DNA from: Allolobophora icterica
Lineage: Eukaryota > Annelida > Clitellata > Crassiclitellata > Lumbricidae
DNA: 64,000 nt
Reading direction: 5' to 3'
Assembly (NCBI GenBank): GCA_963556255.1
Contig: OY744604.1
Location: 26,049,099-26,113,098 of the forward strand
This document shows, one piece after another, positions 24,980 to 33,229 of the stretch. The first letter of the stretch is position 1. Each line of letters opens with the position of its first letter. The notes below the pieces were generated by a model. It had not been told where the DNA came from and ran no database searches. It saw only the letters and a list, made by a program, of their open reading frames with translations. Both the position numbers and the translations under genes were made by a program.

Positions 24980-24985
24980 TGTTCT
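24980..24985. repeat. Left 6-bp target-site duplication of the Polinton
   Basis: TGTTCT, repeated exactly at 44955-44960. The paralogous unoccupied site at 63012-63017 has it once. Confidence 0.93.
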
Positions 24986-25321
24986 AGTAGGGAAACTTGA
25001 TGGACTTTGGGCCAGTTTAAATTAACAGTGCAAATGCGCATCACATGCTTCGTTCAGGAGCTTCATCTGCATCAGGAGCTTCATGAGCTGGATTAGCTTC
25101 AGCAGCATCAGCTGCAGTAGCAGCATAATAGCAGCAGCTGCATAATCAGCATAATAGCAGCTTCAGGTTTTACTTAGTAAGACCATACATGTATACATAG
25201 GCCTACGTGTATACATACAGACTGTGTATACACACACAGTGTGTGTGTGTGTGCAATAGGCCTAAGTATCTTTCACGGGTTACTGCTATCAGCCCAAAGT
25301 CATCCGGTGTGCGTTATAATG
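24986..25321 (+). repeat. Polinton left terminal inverted repeat
   Basis: About 336 bp match, inverted, the right arm at 44724-44954 and, beyond the nested transposon, 42253-42338. The outer part is nearly identical apart from a 12-bp GCAGCAGCTGCT-type indel. The inner part (TGCAATAGGCCTAAGT ... CATCCGGTG) is more diverged. It contains GCAGCA/GCTGCT and CA/TG microsatellite tracts. Confidence 0.92.
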
Positions 25322-25599
25322 TTATGCAATCGTAGTTGCAATTTAACGACACTGTGTGATAACAAAGATCATAAGCGTCGCCGTCCTCCTTTATCAAGGC
25401 TTGGGACTGGCACTGCCAGAGTACCAGCTTTTCATAGTTTTCGCTTGGCGGCGCCATCAGACCATCGATATTATGCGTTTCTGTATTCTACGCATAGCGG
25501 AGTAATTCACTGATTAAAAAATTTATTTATTGGTGAATATTGGTGAATAATGCATCCCAACTTCAGCCCAGGTAAATAGGTAAGTGTCAAATGTCTATA

Positions 25600-25710
25600 A
25601 AACGTAAGGAATATAATATAAAAAATTTCTGACCTGGCGGGGATTGAACCTCGAACCTCTCAATCAACAGTCCAGCACGCTAACCACTAGACCACTGAGC
25701 ACTACACAAA
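25600..25710 (-). repeat. tRNA-like SINE head inside the Polinton left arm
   Basis: Minus-strand AGTGGTCTAGTGGTTAGCGTG (A-box region) and GAGGTTCAATCCCCGCC (B box) give an Asp-like tRNA head with GTC-like anticodon sequence. The preceding phrase CAAATGTCTATAAAACGTAAGG recurs as a direct repeat near 26463. Confidence 0.65.
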
Positions 25711-25840
25711 TGAATTCATAAATATCGGATCTAATTCATGCAAACCCTAGCCGCCTATAAATATTTTGGTTGAATGCCTGGATGAATTAGTGAAAATGAT
25801 GGATTCATTGGATGGGACGACTTCATTTAGTTAAAATCCT

Positions 25841-26161
25841 TCACGCGAGGCGTTCTAACGTATGGATAAGTCCGATTTTATTCATTGCGATTGCAACATA
25901 TCGATGGTCAGATGACGCCTTTACCAACTGCACACATACACGCTTGTAACGCAGCTCCAATTTTCGCGCGTTTGTCACGCCTCGTGGCATGAGAATCCTT
26001 GTCGTTGCAATATTGTTTTTCGATATGTAGGATATAGCAGATTTAATACGTTCCGTATTTCCAGCGTTATTAAAAACACCGGCGATATGGACAAATTTGA
26101 GACGAAAGCAGAAAGCAGCGAAAAGAAAGATTGCCACAGGTAAGATTGTTAAAAGACTCAT
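25841..26161 (-). CDS. Uncertain 106-residue protein with hydrophobic N-terminus
   Basis: The frame starts MSLLTILPVAIFLFAAFCF, which could be a signal peptide or membrane anchor, followed by a basic stretch (GVTNARKLELRYKRVCVQ). No family was recognised. It lies in the otherwise gene-poor 2 kb between the left inverted repeat and the integrase, on the same strand as the integrase. The repeats around it and the absence of recognisable homology mean it may be chance. An opposed 79-codon frame (26242-26481, also starting with a hydrophobic stretch) is no better supported. Confidence 0.25.
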   Translation of the reverse strand: MSLLTILPVAIFLFAAFCFRLKFVHIAGVFNNAGNTERIKSAISYISKNNIATTRILMPRGVTNARKLELRYKRVCVQLVKASSDHRYVAIAMNKIGLIHTLERLA

Positions 26162-26530
26162 GTATTGGTAAATTACTGCCTTCTAGGCAAAAATAAATAA
26201 ACACATCGAAGTCGAATCCGCTTCGGGCACAAGGCACCGACATGCATCTATATACCACCATTTGCCTCTTTTTTGGCTTGATGATTGCACCGTTTCTGTA
26301 TTTTCCGCAAGCCGAATACACGCTGGACCTCGGTACTCGCCAGGCGGCCGTACAACAGTGCACTCTTTATAGTGGAGTCTTTCATTCATTAAATAATTTA
26401 TATAGTGGGTCGCAACGAAGTTTTGCATCCCTACTCCAGCTCAGTGAAATAATAAAGTTTGCAAATGTCTATAAAATGTAAGGGATATACGTTTATCTGA
26501 ATGAGGTCTGATGTTATTCATTTACACTGC

Positions 26531-26612
26531 ATGGTGCTCAGTGGTCTAGTGGTTAGCATGTTCGACTGTCGATCGTGAGATCGACGGTTCGAATCCGAGC
26601 CAGGTCAGAAAA
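26531..26612 (+). repeat. tRNA-like SINE head, plus strand
   Basis: GTGCTCAGTGGTCTAGTGGT, then CTGTCGATC (anticodon-like GTC) and the B box GGTTCGAATCC. Same family as 25600-25710 but opposite in direction. No terminal acceptor pairing was evident, so it is not called a tRNA gene. Confidence 0.65.
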
Positions 26613-26684
26613 TTTTCATATATTATATCTACGTGTGTGTATTGCCTTGCTGTGTCAGGGAACGCCTCAAAATCGTGAAATGTA

Positions 26685-27040
26685 TTCCGGTTCCATCAAA
26701 GAAACCTACGTTGATGCCTTCCTGACGTCGAAGGGGTCGTCTACAAAACGCCAAATCTATTCCGGTTTCATTAAAGAAACCTACGTTGATGCCTTCCTGT
26801 CGTCGAAGGGGTCGTCTACAAAACGCCAAATCTATTCCGGTTTCATTAAAGAAACCTACGTTGATGCCCTCCTGTCGTCAGGGGTCGTCTACAAAACGCC
26901 AAATCTATTCCGGTTTCATTAAAGAAACCTACGTTGATGCCTGCCTGTCGTCAGGGATCGTCAGGGATCGTCTACAAAACGTCGAATCTATTCCGGGTTC
27001 ATCGAAAGAAACCGCACGTTGATGCCTGCCTGTCGTCAAT
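26685..27040. repeat. ~75-bp tandem repeat, five copies, inside the Polinton
   Basis: AAAGAAACCTACGTTGATGC recurs at about 26699, 26774, 26849, 26922 and 27006 (spacings 75, 75, 73, 84). Each unit also carries GTCGTCTACAAAACGCCAAA and ATTCCGGTTTCATT. The first three copies keep a 25-codon frame (KETYVDAFLSSKGSSTKRQI...), the later ones shift frame. The flanking 27170-27260 sequence ends CATACTTACTTACTTA, like a retroposon tail. Confidence 0.9.
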
Positions 27041-27411
27041 CGACGCTCAGTATCATATCATTTTATCCCACCAGCTAATAAATAACCTTATGAGAAAAAC
27101 ATACATTACTAGGATGTTATACGGCATCAGGACTATTTAAAACATATATAATGCGTACATAATGTTATAATGTTATAATTTAGTTTCTTCCACCTCTTTG
27201 CATAACCTATTTGTAAGCCACAGTGCGTTTGCAGGTGGTCTAATAAAGGGCATACTTACTTACTTATATACGTGTGTGTAGGCCTATATAAAAATATATA
27301 TCAGACTTAGATTAGGACTGCCACCGGTAGCGTAAAGATGCATACGGTTGCAACCCAAAATGCAGATAGCAATTGGCTAAATAAAGAATTTAAATTAATG
27401 CTTATCTTATC

Positions 27412-28893
27412 TTATAACGTCATCAAACTTTCGTTATCAATCCAAGAGTTAAAGGATTCTGGGTACCCGAACCACTTTACGAAAGATTTATTTCCACGTC
27501 TTCTTATGATCTTTTCGATCCTATAGACTTCCTGAGTCGTTTTCTGTAATTCTTGCTCGTAAAAAGATCCTTGAATCTGTTCTCCGTTTAAATCTGTTAT
27601 CTTATAGGTCGGAGGATCGGTGTATTGAACTTGTGATACAGTAAAGACTTCTTCCGTCCATCTAGGTGTAAAACCCGCTTCAAAGAATTTCTTCTTTTTA
27701 GAAATTCGAACCTTATCTCCTATTGAAAATTTCGGTTTATCAAGTGGTTTTGGATTCAATCCTCCATATAAATTTTTCCATACAATAGTCTCATTTATTT
27801 TTATACTCGCTTTTACTGGAGTCATTTTTATGGAAGAATGTCTAGTGTTGTTATAACGAGAAACCATATTTTCTAAAACATCGATATATTTCCTAGTCGA
27901 ATTAGCTGTGAAGTATTTGAACATTTTCTCCTTCATCGTTCTGTTCCATCGTTCGATAACGGATGACTTTTCTTCATTTTCAATAGAGTAAAGCTGGAAT
28001 CCAATTGATTTCACGTCTTTATTGTAAAACTCCTTACCCTTATCGACCCACAGTTTCTCGGGTTTTCGTCCGCTACTGGAAAGTATTTTGGTGAAAGCAT
28101 CGAACACAGATTTTCTGCTCTTATCTTTTATCGGGACAAGCCACCCGTATTTTGAAAAAATATCGATAACACTTAATAAATATTTAACGCCATTGTTATA
28201 TTTCGCGAAAGATTGCATGTCTATGAGGTCTGCAGCCCAAGTGTCGTCAACACCTTTAACGTAAACCTTCCTTTTTGTAAAATGTCGTATTACCGGTTTA
28301 TGTAATTCTTCAGCCAGTTGATCCGTCCATTTTTGAGACGCATTAACAGCGGACTTTGAATCGGAAGAAGTTAAACCTAAACCAAGATTGGCTTTTGTCG
28401 CTAAAATAGGTTTAATTATTGCTCTTTCGACGCGCTCACGTAATGTAGGATTAGATATATTATTTAATTCATTCACCATTACTCTGTCGGCTGCATTTCT
28501 GGCAGCGGTATCCGAATGCTGGTCATAAGCCAAATCATGACGATAAGCTGCTTGGTCGATTCTGTCCACAGGCTGACTCCAGTCTTTGGGAGAGGCGTCA
28601 GGATTCAATCTTAAATCTAATCTAGTTCCTGGTCCCGTAAACGAATGTCCTGGGAGATGCAATTCTCCAGGAAATTTTGACCACGGCAGTTTTATATTTT
28701 TCGTAGCTGAATTTATAGACCCAACTAGATCGCCTCCTGTTTTGGCAGCGGAAACAAATCGAGTTTTAGTTTTTCCGCAGTCGGAACATACGGCTCTAAT
28801 CATAGGTCTTTTATTTTTACTGATAATATTTTGAATATTTCTCGATTCGGTTTCTCTCTTGCACTTTACGCAATACATCTGTTCCATATACAT
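27412..28893 (-). CDS. INT: Integrase with zinc ribbon, PLA2-like domain and chromodomain
   Basis: 493 residues. Order of domains: a Cys4 zinc ribbon (C8, C11, C36, C39); a parvovirus-type phospholipase A2-like domain with the GPGT calcium-loop motif (87-90) and the AAYRHDLAYD motif (HD dyad 119-120); an rve-family integrase core with D222 (WAADLID), D284 (LWVDKGKEF) and E314 (VIERWNRT); and a C-terminal chromodomain (about 452-490, IEKIIRRRG...WFGY...WIDNESL). The integrase would join element ends to target DNA and the chromodomain would tether it to chromatin. The PLA2-like part would be expected in a virion protein for membrane breach, so its place in the integrase frame is odd. The gene is intact and divergent from the ATPase gene, with starts 35 bp apart. 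Confidence 0.93.
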   Translation of the reverse strand: MYMEQMYCVKCKRETESRNIQNIISKNKRPMIRAVCSDCGKTKTRFVSAAKTGGDLVGSINSATKNIKLPWSKFPGELHLPGHSFTGPGTRLDLRLNPDASPKDWSQPVDRIDQAAYRHDLAYDQHSDTAARNAADRVMVNELNNISNPTLRERVERAIIKPILATKANLGLGLTSSDSKSAVNASQKWTDQLAEELHKPVIRHFTKRKVYVKGVDDTWAADLIDMQSFAKYNNGVKYLLSVIDIFSKYGWLVPIKDKSRKSVFDAFTKILSSSGRKPEKLWVDKGKEFYNKDVKSIGFQLYSIENEEKSSVIERWNRTMKEKMFKYFTANSTRKYIDVLENMVSRYNNTRHSSIKMTPVKASIKINETIVWKNLYGGLNPKPLDKPKFSIGDKVRISKKKKFFEAGFTPRWTEEVFTVSQVQYTDPPTYKITDLNGEQIQGSFYEQELQKTTQEVYRIEKIIRRRGNKSFVKWFGYPESFNSWIDNESLMTL

Positions 28894-28928
28894 TTTAATA
28901 TAAAACTATTTTTATAATTAAAAAAGAA
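28894..28928. promoter_or_regulatory. Short divergent promoter region, integrase/ATPase
   Basis: Only 35 very A/T-rich bases separate the divergent start codons. The integrase start is preceded by TTTTATATTAAA, the ATPase start by AATTAAAAAAGAA. Shared bidirectional control is inferred. Confidence 0.5.
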
Positions 28929-29711
28929 ATGGAAGTTAAAGATTTATCTTGGAACGACGAGACATCTAAAAGATTTAATAACCCGTTATTACCTAGAAGT
29001 ATAAGGGGTCTGATCGTTGGGAAGTCTGGATGCCGTAAGACTACGCTATTATTAAATTTACTTTTGAATCCAGGATGGTTAGATTACGACAGCCTACAGG
29101 TATTTGGAAGATCTCTCTTTCAACCAGAATATAAAATACTTAAAAAAGCATTCGAAGAAAAGTTATCGAAAGAAGCAATTGTCAATTTGTTTGGTTGTCA
29201 AGACGAGATTGCAAGGTTAAATGTATCACCAGCATTAGTCGTTGAGGAAATGGCTAAAAGCACAGTTAAAAAATCCGATATGAACTGTCGATTCTTTGAA
29301 ACTTCGGAAGAAGTGCCCGATCCGAGAGACTTGAATCAGCATAAAAAGAACCTGATGATTTTCGACGATTTACAATTAGAAAAACAAAACAAATGTGAAT
29401 CGTATTACATCAGAGGAAGACACAGTAATGTTGACTCATTTTACCTCGCACAAAACTACTTCAAACTGCCTACACAGACCATCAGAGAGAATTCAAACTT
29501 TATCTGTTTATTTCGTCAAGACCTTAAAAATATTAATAATATATACAACGATCACGTAGGCGTAGATGATATGCCTAAAGACGAATTTGTAAAACTGTGC
29601 AAAACTGCGTGGGAGCGTCCGCACGGATTTGTAGTGATAGATTTAACCAGTAAAAAAAATAACGGTAAGTATAGGAGTGCGTTGGATACATTTTATATGC
29701 CTTCAGCATAA
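28929..29711 (+). CDS. ATP: FtsK/HerA-type packaging ATPase (A32-like)
   Basis: 260 residues, the usual size for Polinton genome-packaging ATPases. The P-loop lies at 31-38 (GKSGCRKT) after the conserved PLLPRSIRGLIVG lead-in. Walker B is NLMIFDDLQ with D146-D147, followed by the family's RGRHSNVDSFYLAQNYF region. The enzyme would pump the DNA genome into capsids. Residue 36 is Arg where the P-loop consensus GxxxxGK[ST] has Gly, which would be expected to disturb nucleotide binding; otherwise the frame is intact. The capsid gene block follows on the same strand. Confidence 0.92.
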   Translation: MEVKDLSWNDETSKRFNNPLLPRSIRGLIVGKSGCRKTTLLLNLLLNPGWLDYDSLQVFGRSLFQPEYKILKKAFEEKLSKEAIVNLFGCQDEIARLNVSPALVVEEMAKSTVKKSDMNCRFFETSEEVPDPRDLNQHKKNLMIFDDLQLEKQNKCESYYIRGRHSNVDSFYLAQNYFKLPTQTIRENSNFICLFRQDLKNINNIYNDHVGVDDMPKDEFVKLCKTAWERPHGFVVIDLTSKKNNGKYRSALDTFYMPSA

Positions 29712-29745
29712 AAATAATCTTCATAAGATATATATTATATATAAA

Positions 29746-29901
29746 ATGGAAGCGCGGTTAGAAAAGATAGTTCTGAACACAGAAAAGATCGCTCGTAACA
29801 CAGAGCCTAAAGAGTCATTCAGCATTTTGGTGAGCGAAAGGAGCACGCAAATTCGAACAAAATTTAATCCTCTGATTCAACTTGACAAAAACAAAAAGTA
29901 A
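29746..29901 (+). CDS. Small 51-residue protein of unknown function
   Basis: Starts at the ATG of TATATATAAAATG, the same start context as the neighbouring capsid-side genes, and ends 3 bases before the minor capsid gene. The product is charged (EARLEKIVLNTEKIARNTE) and predicted helical. A longer frame beginning at 29677 overlaps the ATPase end and is less likely. Function unknown. Position and promoter context are the evidence that it is real. Confidence 0.6.
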   Translation: MEARLEKIVLNTEKIARNTEPKESFSILVSERSTQIRTKFNPLIQLDKNKK

Positions 29902-29904
29902 GAA

Positions 29905-30537
29905 ATGTGTCTTATTAATTTAGAGACTTATTTTTCCTTTCCGAATATTGACTTTAAAAACAACAAATTTGTTTATTCGCCGGATAATGGTAAAACGTGG
30001 TTTACTATAGAAATCCCAGAAGGGAGTTACGAAATCGTAGATATAAACGAACACATTCAGAGAATCATGAAACAATCAGGACATTATGACGAAACGGGAG
30101 ATGCGTACTGTATAACGTTACAAGCGAACAACAATACTTTGAAATCGGTATTAGATATCGGTGCTAACTATCAGGTCAATATGACAATCGAGAACTCGAT
30201 TAGAACTGTTTTAGGATTTAATAGCCGAGTGTATTCAGAAGGATATAACGAATCGGAGAACATAGTAAATATAATGAACGTAAATAGTTTGAGAGTAACC
30301 AGCGACGTAATAGGATCTTCGTACTCTAACGGAACAACGGAAAACATTATATATTCCTTTTTCCCGAATGTAGGCCCCGGATACAAGATCATAGAAGTGC
30401 CCGTTAATTTAGTATATCTTCCTATTACGCTATTTACGATTTCGGCTATGGAAACAAAACTTACAGATCAAAATGGAAAACTAATCAACCTTCGAGGAGA
30501 GGAGCTGTCGATCAGGTTTCAAATTAGAGAAGTGTGA
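29905..30537 (+). CDS. mCP: Minor capsid protein (penton-like, single jelly roll)
   Basis: 210 residues. It shows the recurring pattern of Polinton/adintovirus penton proteins: an opening FSFPNIDFKNNKFVYS, then EGSYEIVDINEHIQ, a VLGFNSRVY box, a GPGYKIIEVP box and a closing DQNGKLINLRGEELSIRFQI strand. Pentamers of this protein close the icosahedral vertices. Intact. It starts three bases after the small upstream gene, so co-transcription or translational coupling is likely. Confidence 0.87.
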   Translation: MCLINLETYFSFPNIDFKNNKFVYSPDNGKTWFTIEIPEGSYEIVDINEHIQRIMKQSGHYDETGDAYCITLQANNNTLKSVLDIGANYQVNMTIENSIRTVLGFNSRVYSEGYNESENIVNIMNVNSLRVTSDVIGSSYSNGTTENIIYSFFPNVGPGYKIIEVPVNLVYLPITLFTISAMETKLTDQNGKLINLRGEELSIRFQIREV

Positions 30538-30587
30538 AAATTAATTATCGTGGTATTAAAGTTTTTAATTTCAATTATATATATAAA

Positions 30588-31217
30588 ATGAGTCGATACA
30601 CGAATGTAAAAGTTAATGTTTCGGATGGACAAAAGGACAAAATTAAACGCGCAGTTGAAGCAGGGACAGGAACGAGTATAAGACTTACTCACGGAGATCT
30701 ATCCGGTGAACACGTTTTAGCTCTTACACGAGCGCAAATTAATAAAATGGCGAAAGCATATCAGAATGTAACGGGTACTACGCTCAAAATGAGTAAAACG
30801 CAAATAGACCATAATATGAAAGTCGAAGGTGGTTTTCTTCCAGCGTTATTACCACTTCTAGCTACAGCTGGAAAATTTCTTCTTTCTAGCGTTCTGCCAA
30901 GTCTTGCAACTGGAGCTTTAAGCGGATTAGCGAGTACAGGAGTAAGTAAGATAATGGGATCGGGTGTTAATGGAGGTGCTTTATACATAAAGAAAGGAGG
31001 AAGAAGCTACAAGATGGTTCCTCACGCAGCCGGTCTTTACCTGAAACCATGGTCAGGGTCGGGATTGGACGATGCAGGTGAAGGACTGTACATGCGCAGA
31101 GGTTCTGGATTTGTCAATGGTTCAGGATTAGGCCTAATTCTTGGAAACGACAATCCTATTTCAAAAGTACTTTCTAACATCCCAATCCTTGGTCCGATTC
31201 TTGGTATGATTTTGTAA
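30588..31217 (+). CDS. pX-like virion core protein
   Basis: 209 residues from the ATG in TATATATAAAATGAG; the in-frame upstream start at 30534 lacks this context. The N-terminal half is basic (SDGQKDKIKRAVEAG) and includes an LTRAQINKMAKAY box. A GGFLPALLPLLATAGKF hydrophobic stretch follows near residue 80, with a Ser/Gly-rich C-terminus that repeats GSG and ends GPILGMIL. The GGFLPAL motif in a small basic protein is shared with adenovirus core protein X, and adintoviruses have similar genes. A DNA-condensing or membrane-active role is inferred. Intact. Confidence 0.75.
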   Translation: MSRYTNVKVNVSDGQKDKIKRAVEAGTGTSIRLTHGDLSGEHVLALTRAQINKMAKAYQNVTGTTLKMSKTQIDHNMKVEGGFLPALLPLLATAGKFLLSSVLPSLATGALSGLASTGVSKIMGSGVNGGALYIKKGGRSYKMVPHAAGLYLKPWSGSGLDDAGEGLYMRRGSGFVNGSGLGLILGNDNPISKVLSNIPILGPILGMIL

Positions 31218-31255
31218 AGGTTATGATATATATAAATATATATATAATATATATA

Positions 31256-31657
31256 ATGTCGCGATACAGTATGCCAATACACAAGTTTATAACAAAACGC
31301 AATTCTCCGAGCAGAGTTAGAACTCGACCAGAATCAGTATTTTGGTTGCCTAAAGAAGTAACGCATCGGGCTATAAGACAACCGGGCTCACAGCGTTGGG
31401 AGATTTTCGCACAACGAGCGATCACAATTCAACCCAGATCGTCGGTCTCGCAAGAGCTAGGATTTGGAGTTCGACTAACTAGAGGAGTCTGTCTAGTCTC
31501 GCTTAGACAGGCGATTAAAGAAAAGAAATGTAGCTTGCAAGACTCAACCATTTGCGAAGATGTAGAAGACATTGTTATTACTATTCAAAACAATTCCGAT
31601 TCTGTAGTTATCATTAACGAAAAAGATTCGCTATGCTACATTAATTACCACGTTTAA
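31256..31657 (+). CDS. 134-residue unknown protein, weak dUTPase-like hairpin
   Basis: The start is the ATG in TATATATAATG. The N-terminus is basic (FITKRNSPSRVRTRPE). The C-terminal half has beta-strand alternation: GFGVRLTRGVCLVSL, then IVITIQNNSDSVVIINEKDS, then LCYINYHV. This vaguely recalls the last strands of dUTPase-like jelly rolls, but the catalytic Asp motif is not visible. Function not assigned. It lies in the capsid gene block, so a virion role is possible. Confidence 0.6.
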   Translation: MSRYSMPIHKFITKRNSPSRVRTRPESVFWLPKEVTHRAIRQPGSQRWEIFAQRAITIQPRSSVSQELGFGVRLTRGVCLVSLRQAIKEKKCSLQDSTICEDVEDIVITIQNNSDSVVIINEKDSLCYINYHV

Positions 31658-31684
31658 ATTTTAAAAATCTTAATAATAATAATA

Positions 31685-32221
31685 ATGGAATATAAACAAA
31701 TGGAAAATTCAGCGCAATCGTATCGTTTTAAAAAAATTAACGAAATTCAAAAAGAAATCGAACAAGAACGCGATAAAAGGACCGCCTTAAGTACAAAGTA
31801 TCGTAGGAACATAAGAATGATTAGCATTATCGACAACGCTCTAATAGTAACTGTGATGGGACTCAGCAGCTCGGGTCTGGCAGCTCTGGCTACTGTTATT
31901 GCAACTCCGGCCATAGCGATAGCAACAGGTACGGCAGTAGGTGTAGGATTGTTAATTATTATCGGAGGACAAGTTAGTAAGAAGCTTGCACTGAAATTGA
32001 CAAAGCACGAAAAGATTAAAACGTTAGCGGAAGCAAAACTAAACACTATCAGTAGCCTCATTTCAAAAGCTCTTGTGGACGACAATATTTCAGACGTTGA
32101 ATATTCGCTAATTCTAAGCGAGTTTGTGAAATTCAACGATATGAAAGAAAAAATTAAAAATAAAACCAAAGTTTGCACAGAAAAATTAACGTTTAACGAG
32201 AACGTTTTAACTGGAACGTAA
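31685..32221 (+). CDS. Two-helix membrane protein, Polinton-associated
   Basis: 178 residues: a charged N-terminal helix (KKINEIQKEIEQERDKR), then two strongly hydrophobic segments at about 47-72 and 73-98 (LAALATVIATPAIAIATG and GVGLLIIIGGQVS), then KKLALKLTKHEKIKTLAEAK and the LISKALVDDNISDVEYSLIL box. Proteins with this arrangement are common in Polinton-like elements of animals, with no established function. The hydrophobic hairpin suggests membrane insertion during entry or assembly (inference). Intact. Confidence 0.75.
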   Translation: MEYKQMENSAQSYRFKKINEIQKEIEQERDKRTALSTKYRRNIRMISIIDNALIVTVMGLSSSGLAALATVIATPAIAIATGTAVGVGLLIIIGGQVSKKLALKLTKHEKIKTLAEAKLNTISSLISKALVDDNISDVEYSLILSEFVKFNDMKEKIKNKTKVCTEKLTFNENVLTGT

Positions 32222-32306
32222 ATTGAACGTTCGAAATCAACGTTCGTAATTACGTTGGAATTTACGTTTAAAAAATATAGCTATAAGCTTATATAAATAA
32301 AATATA
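32222..32306 (+). promoter_or_regulatory. A/T-rich intergenic region upstream of the DUF8207-like gene
   Basis: Contains GAACGTTCG-type inverted words and CTTATATAAATAAAATATAATG directly at the next start codon, a variant of the element's TATATAWAATG start context. Confidence 0.4.
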
Positions 32307-33227
32307 ATGTCGTTTCTAAAAATAACCGATCCCGCAAAAAGAGATTTTATCGTTGAGGAGTTTCTGAAATCGAAGAAGAATATTCGACAAAGCTTCTTAT
32401 CCGAGAGATTAGGAGACATAGGACTACAACGAGAATTAACGAGATTGTACAAACCAATAGTCGATTCGCAATCAACAATTTCCAAAGAACAAAAGGCTTT
32501 GTTATCAACTATAAAAGAAAACTCTGCAGAGACAGCTAACGCTTTAAAAGCGCTTCCCGCTTCTATTTCGACATCGTTAAAAGCCATTCAGTTTCCTCAA
32601 TACCCTTCGATAGAGGCTTACGGTGAAGACCCGGTAGAAGATATAAAAACCTTAGAACTAGGAGATATTGCGGTGAAGTACCTGCAACAATACGCGTCCG
32701 ATAAAAAGATGGTAGTCACAACGTTCGGAATAAACTCTAAAGACGGTCAATTTTATATAGGCGACAGCCCTATATCGATCGACGGCAATAACGTGACGGT
32801 AGGCGATAAGACTTACGAAGGAACTCCAGGACTTTGGGAATTATTAACGATGGCCAAACCGGACGAGTCGATTTTCAATGCAAACGATCGGGAAGAATAT
32901 GCCGAGATTCTGAAGGTAACGAATGCTATGAGGCAGCCGAAACATCCAAGAAAACCAAAATCCTCTAAGAGCTTAAAATATAAAAATATCATTAAACCGA
33001 TATGGGACTCGATGACGTCAAAGACGCAAGGTAAAGGAATAGGCCTACCGCGTATCGTTATTCCTCAAGATCCTAATGCATTAGTAGAAATCTTATCTCT
33101 GCGAATGGCCAGCTTCGAGGCGGGCAATACGGGTGTGAGAAATGAGATAGTTGGTATATGCGACGAGTTACTAAGACAAGGAGCGATAATTAAAAATGAA
33201 TATAAAAATATAATGCTATTAATATAA
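32307..33227 (+). CDS. DUF8207-like Polinton protein
   Basis: 306 residues. The N-terminal half is predicted coiled coil or helical (PAKRDFIVEEFLKSKKNIRQ, STISKEQKALLSTIKENSAE). The C-terminal domain carries FGINSKDGQFYIGDSPISID, then VGDKTYEGTPGLWELLTM, the GTxGLWELL signature of a family often encoded next to Polinton capsid genes. The end is basic (KHPRKPKSSKSLKYK) and helical. The role is unknown; its constant position beside capsid genes suggests a virion or assembly function. Its stop lies 2 bases before the next start. Confidence 0.7.
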   Translation: MSFLKITDPAKRDFIVEEFLKSKKNIRQSFLSERLGDIGLQRELTRLYKPIVDSQSTISKEQKALLSTIKENSAETANALKALPASISTSLKAIQFPQYPSIEAYGEDPVEDIKTLELGDIAVKYLQQYASDKKMVVTTFGINSKDGQFYIGDSPISIDGNNVTVGDKTYEGTPGLWELLTMAKPDESIFNANDREEYAEILKVTNAMRQPKHPRKPKSSKSLKYKNIIKPIWDSMTSKTQGKGIGLPRIVIPQDPNALVEILSLRMASFEAGNTGVRNEIVGICDELLRQGAIIKNEYKNIMLLI

Positions 33228-33229
33228 AA

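Noticed and set aside
26531..26612. Functional tRNA-Asp gene
   Set aside because: A and B boxes are present, but acceptor-stem pairing was not evident and an opposed relative with the same flank marks it as a SINE family.
26575..26922. Repeat-containing secreted or surface protein (KETYVDAFLSSKG repeats)
   Set aside because: Frame is lost after three units and the start overlaps a SINE head; kept as a repeat, not a gene.
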